From NCBI GenBank assembly GCA_905216195.1, contig CAJMSX010000082.1, forward strand, positions 1-10,082: DNA of 10,082 bases, written 5' to 3'. How positions within the stretch are numbered: the stretch's first letter is position 1; the number at the start of each line of letters is the position of its first letter. A program made the position numbers and the translations under genes. Positions 6,601 to 10,082 of the stretch are shown here, piece after piece. The notes beneath the pieces are model-generated. The model worked only from the letters and a program-made list of their open reading frames with translations, was not told the origin of the DNA and ran no database searches. The DNA is from an uncultured bacterium (lineage in GTDB: Bacteria; Bacteroidota; Bacteroidia; Bacteroidales; Marinifilaceae).

Positions 6601-6653
6601 TCTTTTCGGTCTTATCCCCCCAACCAGGTACGGGAGTACGGCATACATCTCCA

Positions 6654-6681
6654 AAAATCCCCCGGTCGCCGGGGCCGGGGG
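6654..6681 (-). terminator. Intrinsic terminator of the minus-strand lysis/DUF6266 operon
   Basis: On the minus strand, CCCCCGG (6681-6675) pairs with CCGGGGG (6665-6659), followed by ATTTTT. It lies about 30 bp past the stop of the last minus-strand gene (6710). A shorter alternative fold (CCCCGG-TCG-CCGGGG) is nested inside. On the plus strand no T-run follows, so it should not terminate RT transcription efficiently. Confidence 0.75.
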
Positions 6682-6709
6682 AAGGTTCGACAATAAGGTT
6701 CTGCTTTGC

Positions 6710-6895
6710 TCACGTATTGCGCCGGTCGCGGTGCTCCCAGCGATGACGGAGCCAGGCGATGATGATTGCGCTGCAAATGCCGCCGATCAGTCCCAGCAGG
6801 TGTTCCCGCCAGAGTTCAAGGCCTTGTCCGCCCAGGAGTTTACCCATACTCAGGGTGGACAGCCAGCCGGTCATAAAATACACCAACCTGTGCAT
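6710..6895 (-). CDS. Small membrane protein of the phage-like lysis module, unknown function
   Basis: A 61-aa product, MHRLVYFMTGWLSTLSMGKL onward, with a hydrophobic stretch LLGLIGGICSAIIIAWL followed by the positive, charged tail RHRWEHRDRRNT. That suggests one membrane helix with a cytoplasmic C-terminus, perhaps with a second weak hydrophobic segment near the N-terminus. The frame is open further upstream to 6988, but that part overlaps the end of the preceding gene; the ATG at 6895, 12 bp after that gene's TAA, fits operon spacing better. An internal ATG at 6874 is also possible. It is the last gene before the terminator at 6654-6681. I do not recognise the family. Its position after holin, amidase and DUF6266 genes hints at a role in envelope disruption, but a structural or regulatory role is equally open. 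Confidence 0.55.
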   Translation of the reverse strand: MHRLVYFMTGWLSTLSMGKLLGGQGLELWREHLLGLIGGICSAIIIAWLRHRWEHRDRRNT

Positions 6896-6906
6896 GATCC
6901 GGCGGG

Positions 6907-7545
6907 TTAGTCTGCAATGATTTGCAGGTAAGAAGTGCGGGAAGCCTGTGTCCCCTCCGCATTGCGGGCAAAAGTGTAAAACTCGCAATTGCCCTTTTCC
7001 CAGTCCTCAGGCAGACCGGCTCTCACTTCCCCGCCTTCTTTGCGGGACTTTAACTGGTAGACTTCGGTTTCGCACAGTATTTTCTCATACACCGTCACCC
7101 AGGCGATATCCTCAGGATTACAGGTCAGCGTTTGCTGCTGCACCGTTTGGGTGAAAACGAACTGTTTTCCGGTCTCGTCGAAACTTACCGTCACTTTCGG
7201 CGGTTTCAGGGTTCCGGACGAACACACCAGCTTACTGAAATCGACGGTAGCTTTAAAGTCTTCGCCTACTGTCACCGCTCCCATGTTGTCCTGCACGAAA
7301 CGGTTGTTGGCGCTGACTAATCCGGCCGTCTGCGGATAACCGACTGCCAGGGCAGGACCGAAGCCGCGGGACAGCCCCACGAGGGCTTTCATTTTAGCCC
7401 GCTGCATCCGCTGCCCCACCGTGCGCGGATTATGGACATTGAGCGGCTTGCCCCTCACTATGCTCACCCCTTTGGCAATGTACATCGTCAGGTTCGCTAC
7501 TGATTTCTTCACATCACCCAACAAAAAAGATCTGAAAATAGCCAT
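6907..7545 (-). CDS. DUF6266-like protein (intact paralogue)
   Basis: A 212-aa product starting MAIFRSFLLGDVKKSVANLT at the ATG at 7545. The frame is open upstream to 7722 but without protein-like sequence, and the ATG has the same leader as the paralogous gene at 8298. The N-terminal ~60 residues with basic patches and the pattern VRGKPLNVHNPRTVGQRMQR resemble the 'RSxPxKxxNPxTxxQxxQR' signature of Bacteroidetes DUF6266 proteins. The C-terminal half is beta-rich (KVTVSFDETGKQFVFTQT, WVTVYEKI, CEFYTFARN, RTSYLQIIAD), like a small Ig-like or barrel fold. No catalytic motif, signal peptide or membrane helix is evident. The function of this family is unknown to me; here it sits in an operon with a holin and an endolysin, which suggests a phage-derived structural or release-associated role. 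Confidence 0.6.
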   Translation of the reverse strand: MAIFRSFLLGDVKKSVANLTMYIAKGVSIVRGKPLNVHNPRTVGQRMQRAKMKALVGLSRGFGPALAVGYPQTAGLVSANNRFVQDNMGAVTVGEDFKATVDFSKLVCSSGTLKPPKVTVSFDETGKQFVFTQTVQQQTLTCNPEDIAWVTVYEKILCETEVYQLKSRKEGGEVRAGLPEDWEKGNCEFYTFARNAEGTQASRTSYLQIIAD

Positions 7546-7560
7546 AACGTAAAATTTTAG
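7546..7560 (-). promoter_or_regulatory. AT-rich translation leader of the DUF6266-like gene, shared with its paralogue
   Basis: The 15 nt before the ATG on the minus strand read CTAAAATTTTACGTT. The leader of the paralogue (8299-8313) reads TTAAAATTTCAGGTT, 12 of 15 positions identical, and both continue ATGGC. In Bacteroidetes such AT-rich leaders replace a Shine-Dalgarno site. The match also supports the chosen start codons. Confidence 0.5.
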
Positions 7561-7663
7561 CGTGATTACTGTTTTTCGTAAAGGTGATCTCACTACGGAA
7601 ATCTTCGCAGGCATACTGCCGGAGCAGCATGCGGTTGAGCGGATAATACCCTCCGGTAAGGTT

Positions 7664-8298
7664 TTAACAATCCAGGTGGCAGCAAACGTCAGGGGAGTAA
7701 GCCCTCTCGTCGGCAGCGGCAAAAAAGCAATATACCTTCCGGGGCAAGGGACAGCCTACCGGCAAAGAGAACCGGCCACAGCCGTCTTCCCGCCGGCAAC
7801 CGTTCCCCTCTAACCCGGTGAAAACGATAAACTCATCGTTTCCGAAAAGCATCACAACCCGCAGGCGGTCCGAATAACGCCTCTCATTCAGTAAGGTGGC
7901 ATTTTCCCAATAAACATCCACCGCCTCTTCCCCTGCACGGTAAACCGTCCGGAAGCAATCGCCCTGAGGCAAGCAGCCCCAACTGAAATGCAGCTTCTCA
8001 TAATCGGTCACCCGCCCGTCCCCCGAAAAAGCAGCAATATTCTGCTTTACAAAAAAATTTATACCGGTCATTCCCTCCCGGGCGGCTGCCAGACGCCAGA
8101 CAGGATTCAGCGGACTTTGCCGTACCACCTGGTAAAAAGCCGTCACATCCTTCAGCCGGTTACGTTGCTGCTGCTGCAACGGAGTGTTCGCATCCTTCAC
8201 TTTCAGCGGACGGCTACGGGCAAAGGTACCCGGGAATAAAAACTCACATTCCCCAGGCGTCCCCTCACATTTTCACTTAAATTCTTAACATATGCCAT
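7664..8298 (-). pseudogene. DUF6266-like gene broken by a 1-nt frameshift (paralogue of 6907-7545)
   Basis: The start is ATG at 8298, 11 bp after the amidase stop. The first codons give MAYVKNLSENVRGRLGNVSF then YSR, after which the original frame soon stops. In the -1 frame the sequence continues as GTFARSRPLKVKDANTP and runs open to TAA at 7664. Adding one G to the GGG run (plus-strand CCC at 8229-8231) restores YSRGTFARSRPLKV and a protein of 211 aa, almost exactly the 212 aa of the paralogue. It shares the paralogue's pattern: RPLKVKDANTPLQQQQRNR beside GKPLNVHNPRTVGQRMQR, and FVKQN beside FVQDN. A 178-aa piece could still start at an internal ATG (8200) but would lack the conserved N-terminus. 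A sequencing or assembly error, or programmed slippage, cannot be excluded. Confidence 0.65.
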
Positions 8299-8313
8299 AA
8301 CCTGAAATTTTAA
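8299..8313 (-). promoter_or_regulatory. AT-rich translation leader overlapping the amidase stop codon
   Basis: TTAAAATTTCAGGTT directly precedes ATGGC of the frameshifted DUF6266-like gene and contains the last bases of the amidase gene, including its TAA. It matches the leader at 7546-7560 at 12 of 15 positions. Confidence 0.45.
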
Positions 8314-8891
8314 AATCCTGAAAGAGTTTTCACTTCCTCAAAAGGGAAGGCCGGACCCGGGTCGGCCTTACGGGCTGTAATGTCCGAATGCCGCAACAGC
8401 CAGCGCACCAGATAACGGCTTTTGAGCAAAGCACAGATTTCCGCCACCCGCTCGGTTTGGATGCGGGGGTAGCGGTGGTAATAAGCGGCGCGACCGTTTT
8501 CCACCGTCGTGAATACATCCCCCGGCAGATATTCCTTGTTGAACCACGAAAAGAAGCGGTTTCCCCGGCGGTGCAACCGGCCCGCATTGTCGATCTCGAT
8601 GCCGATGGAATAACGGTTCAGTTCCCGGCGGCCGGCATGTTCACTTTTTCCGGCATGCCACGCACATACGTTAAAAGGCAAAAGTTGGATCACGCGGCCG
8701 CTGCGTGCCACGACCAGATGGGCGGACACCGAAGTGTCCGAACGGGCCAGGTAATGGGCCGAAGACATGGCATTCGCTCCGTCCGTGCTGTGCAGTACGA
8801 TGGTATCGGCCCATTCCAGCAAGCGGCTGCATTTAGCGCAGCGCAGGTATTCCACGCCTTCACCGACCAGTCTGTGGGTCTCGATTCTCAT
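8310..8891 (-). CDS. N-acetylmuramoyl-L-alanine amidase (Amidase_2/PGRP fold), phage-type endolysin
   Basis: A 193-aa enzyme that cleaves the bond between N-acetylmuramic acid and L-alanine in peptidoglycan. Visible features: IVLHSTDG (His34, first zinc ligand), SAHLVVARSGRVIQLLPF, CAWHAGKS (78-81 WHAG), the typical NRYSIGIEIDNAG, and LLRHSDITARKADPGPAFPF with His168 and Asp177 as the remaining zinc ligands. All three ligands are present, so the enzyme should be active. It has no signal peptide, in line with dependence on the holin to reach the wall. The start ATG at 8891 overlaps the holin stop (ATGA, 8888-8891), indicating translational coupling; the longer open frame to 9068 is only overlap with the holin gene. 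The length is that of a single catalytic domain without a separate wall-binding domain. Confidence 0.92.
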   Translation of the reverse strand: MRIETHRLVGEGVEYLRCAKCSRLLEWADTIVLHSTDGANAMSSAHYLARSDTSVSAHLVVARSGRVIQLLPFNVCAWHAGKSEHAGRRELNRYSIGIEIDNAGRLHRRGNRFFSWFNKEYLPGDVFTTVENGRAAYYHRYPRIQTERVAEICALLKSRYLVRWLLRHSDITARKADPGPAFPFEEVKTLSGF

Positions 8892-9256
8892 GACCGGCCT
8901 CCTTTCAACCGACCGGTAATCTTTTCGGCACTCCGCCCGATGACATATCCACCGATTCCGATTTCCAGCAAATCCCAAAAACGGGAAGTATCCGAAAGAA
9001 TGGAAAGATCGAAAAAAGTACCGATCAAAACGATCGCTGCAAACACAAGCATGACGACAGGCCGCCACGAACGTTGCAGCCAGTTGCCCCGGGCCTCGCC
9101 CCGGATGATATCGGCCTGTCCCCGGCTCAAAGCCTCCTCCTGCCGGGCTACCGCCGCAATCAGATCGGCTTCGATCTGTTTTTTTTCTTTGGACGAAACC
9201 GACAAAGTACGGATGACCGACGTGATTTCGCCTACTAAACCTGATAATAATTTCAT
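8888..9256 (-). CDS. 3TM-type phage holin
   Basis: A 122-aa protein with an N-terminal soluble part (coiled-coil-like, SSKEKKQIEADLIAAVARQE) followed by the hallmark block NWLQRSWRPVVMLVFAAIVL, a second hydrophobic region SRFWDLLEIGIGGYVIG, and RSAEKITG. The pattern 'NWLxRxWRPxxML ... GGYVxGRSxEK' is that of the 3TM holin family described from phages and gene-transfer agents (PF11351). It would form lesions in the inner membrane that let the amidase out. The ATG at 9256 is preceded by AGAGAG, while another ATG at 9280 would add eight residues; both are plausible and I prefer the former. The 3' end overlaps the amidase start by 4 bp. It is the first gene of the lysis operon; about 200 bp of AT-rich DNA lies upstream without a clear promoter match. 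Confidence 0.85.
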   Translation of the reverse strand: MKLLSGLVGEITSVIRTLSVSSKEKKQIEADLIAAVARQEEALSRGQADIIRGEARGNWLQRSWRPVVMLVFAAIVLIGTFFDLSILSDTSRFWDLLEIGIGGYVIGRSAEKITGRLKGGRS

Positions 9257-9454
9257 ACGCTCTCTGATTTTAAGATTCATTACACTTCCCGGGATGATTT
9301 CTGACGGTAAATTACTGCTGTCTCTTCCCCGGCAAACCATACGCCGGGCAAAAAAAATCAAAACAGACAGCTTCTTTACATAAATCGCTTGAAATCAAAA
9401 TATTAAAATATACACAAAGCGATAAAGTGAACATAATATACGGCAATTCCGGAC

Positions 9455-9493
9455 AAAAAAAAGAAAAAGGAACAACATCAGCTTTCCCGTTCC
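9455..9493 (-). terminator. Terminator at the end of the RteC-like gene
   Basis: On the minus strand GGAAC (9493-9489) pairs with GTTCC (9473-9469), with two more G-T pairs inside, followed by TTTTTC and eight further T. The hairpin overlaps the stop codon of the RteC-like gene (9478-9480) and separates it from the lysis operon. Confidence 0.5.
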
Positions 9494-10082
9494 TCCCAAT
9501 AAGAACGGTATTTATCACGCAATAAGGAAAGAAAGAGATCGGGCCTTGATCTCAGGCCGAATTCCCCGATCCGGTGGCAGGGATCGTCGGGAACGGGAAG
9601 ATTGAAAAAACCGAACAAACGCCTGAAATATAATTTTTTAGTCTTCTCTTCGGTCAGGGGGCGTATATAACCCGCCGCCCAAAGAGCATCTCCCAGTTCG
9701 AACAACTCGATTTCTTTACCGCCCCATCGGTAATGCCCCCGGTAAACCGGGGAAAATGCCTCGTAGAACCGGCATAACTCCAGCCAGGCCGAATATTGAA
9801 CCTGCAGATAAGCCCGGAGCAAACGGCAGGAAGAAAGGTCCAGCATTTCCACAGACACCGGATGTTCATCCCGGAAAATCAACAGGTTCCGATGAGAGGC
9901 GATCTCATTCCCTTCAAAAACGAACATTTTCCCGGCTTCCTCCAGCTTAACGAACATATACCGCCGGTGGGGCGGCGAAAGTCCCCTGCGGTCCAGTTCT
10001 TCCCAAACCTCATGGGAGGCATGGGTACAAAAACAAAGATACTGACGACGGCTCCTGAATCGGTTGAAACGGCACACTATTC
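9478..10082 (-). CDS. RteC-like protein, 5' end outside the window
   Basis: At least 199 codons are open from the window edge; a GTG at 10077 is the first possible start, but no stop lies upstream of it, so the gene probably continues beyond 10082. The C-terminal half carries RteC-family features: FYEAFSPVYRGHYRWGGKEI, ELFELGDALWAAGYI, YFRRLFGFFNLPVPD and GLRSRPDLFLSLLRDKYRSY, matching the family pattern of a 'W..++.dLvELiyAL...G' helix, an 'FE..FNi.l' segment and a 'R.+..+FL..L...L' end. RteC proteins act in regulation of Bacteroides conjugative transposons (in CTnDOT, RteC activates excision genes), probably by binding DNA through a winged-helix-like C-terminus. Here its neighbours are phage-like genes rather than excisionases, so its target is unknown. 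Sequence is fairly diverged from the classical form; a general RteC-domain label is safer than a gene name. Confidence 0.7.
   Translation of the reverse strand, partial: IVCRFNRFRSRRQYLCFCTHASHEVWEELDRRGLSPPHRRYMFVKLEEAGKMFVFEGNEIASHRNLLIFRDEHPVSVEMLDLSSCRLLRAYLQVQYSAWLELCRFYEAFSPVYRGHYRWGGKEIELFELGDALWAAGYIRPLTEEKTKKLYFRRLFGFFNLPVPDDPCHRIGEFGLRSRPDLFLSLLRDKYRSYWEERES

Noticed and set aside
6601..6653. Terminator for the retron RT on the plus strand
   Set aside because: The only strong hairpin (6659-6681) has its T-run on the minus-strand side; no plus-strand stem with a following T-run was found.
9328..9348. Hairpin CCCGGC-9 nt-GCCGGG near a run of eight A/T
   Set aside because: The T-run lies 5' of the hairpin on the minus-strand transcript and is an A-run on the plus strand, so it cannot be an intrinsic terminator in either direction. 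It may just be leader structure.
8388..9383. Long plus-strand ORF (331 codons) opposite the amidase and holin genes
   Set aside because: It is a mirror frame of two well-recognised minus-strand genes; its sequence is rich in Pro, Arg and Ala and shows no family pattern.
1..10082. CRISPR array, tRNA or rRNA genes, IS-element terminal repeats
   Set aside because: No regularly spaced direct repeats, no tRNA-like cloverleaf or rRNA sequence, and no transposase frame were seen.

Overview
The window looks like accessory DNA from a gut-type Bacteroidales genome (Bacteroides, Parabacteroides, Odoribacter or a relative; the genus cannot be fixed from sequence alone). The evidence is the Bacteroidetes-type -7 boxes (TAnnTTTG) in front of several genes, the lack of Shine-Dalgarno sites, an RteC-like protein, and DUF6266-like proteins.

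Left part (1-4433, all minus strand): a restriction-type defence cluster. From its promoter near 4430 it reads: a McrB-like AAA+ NTPase with a ScoMcrA-like head and a DUF3578 (MrcB_N) domain, then a McrC-like DUF2357/PD-(D/E)XK nuclease, then the start of a type I restriction HsdR-like gene that leaves the window at base 1. Both McrBC-type genes are cut by in-frame nonsense codons with the reading frame otherwise kept: one TAA in mcrB just after sensor 1, and TAA-Leu-TAG near the 3' end of the nuclease gene. The system is therefore probably dead, or made as split polypeptides.

Middle (4515-6600): a 48-codon, startless minus-strand open stretch looks like the 3' stub of an older gene. Next to it, on the plus strand, is an intact-looking retron: a promoter box, a compact ~126-nt msr-msd RNA closed by a perfect 12-bp a1/a2 inverted repeat, and, 5 nt later, a 574-aa reverse transcriptase with the retron NAxxH and VTG signatures, a YADD active site and a fused C-terminal TOPRIM nuclease-like domain (retron Ec67 type). 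In this family the RT makes msDNA from the RNA and the fused domain is the presumed anti-phage effector. This is the most interesting system in the window.

Right part (6655-9256, minus strand, visibly more GC-rich): a phage-like lysis module ending in a good intrinsic terminator. In order of transcription it holds a 3TM-type holin, an N-acetylmuramoyl-L-alanine amidase (ATGA overlap with the holin), two DUF6266-like paralogues (the first broken by a 1-nt frameshift) and a small membrane protein. Upstream of it, a separate minus-strand gene with its own terminator encodes an RteC-like protein cut by the window end; RteC regulates excision of Bacteroides conjugative transposons. The picture is a defence island carrying mobile-element pieces in several states of decay, with the retron as the cleanest intact module.
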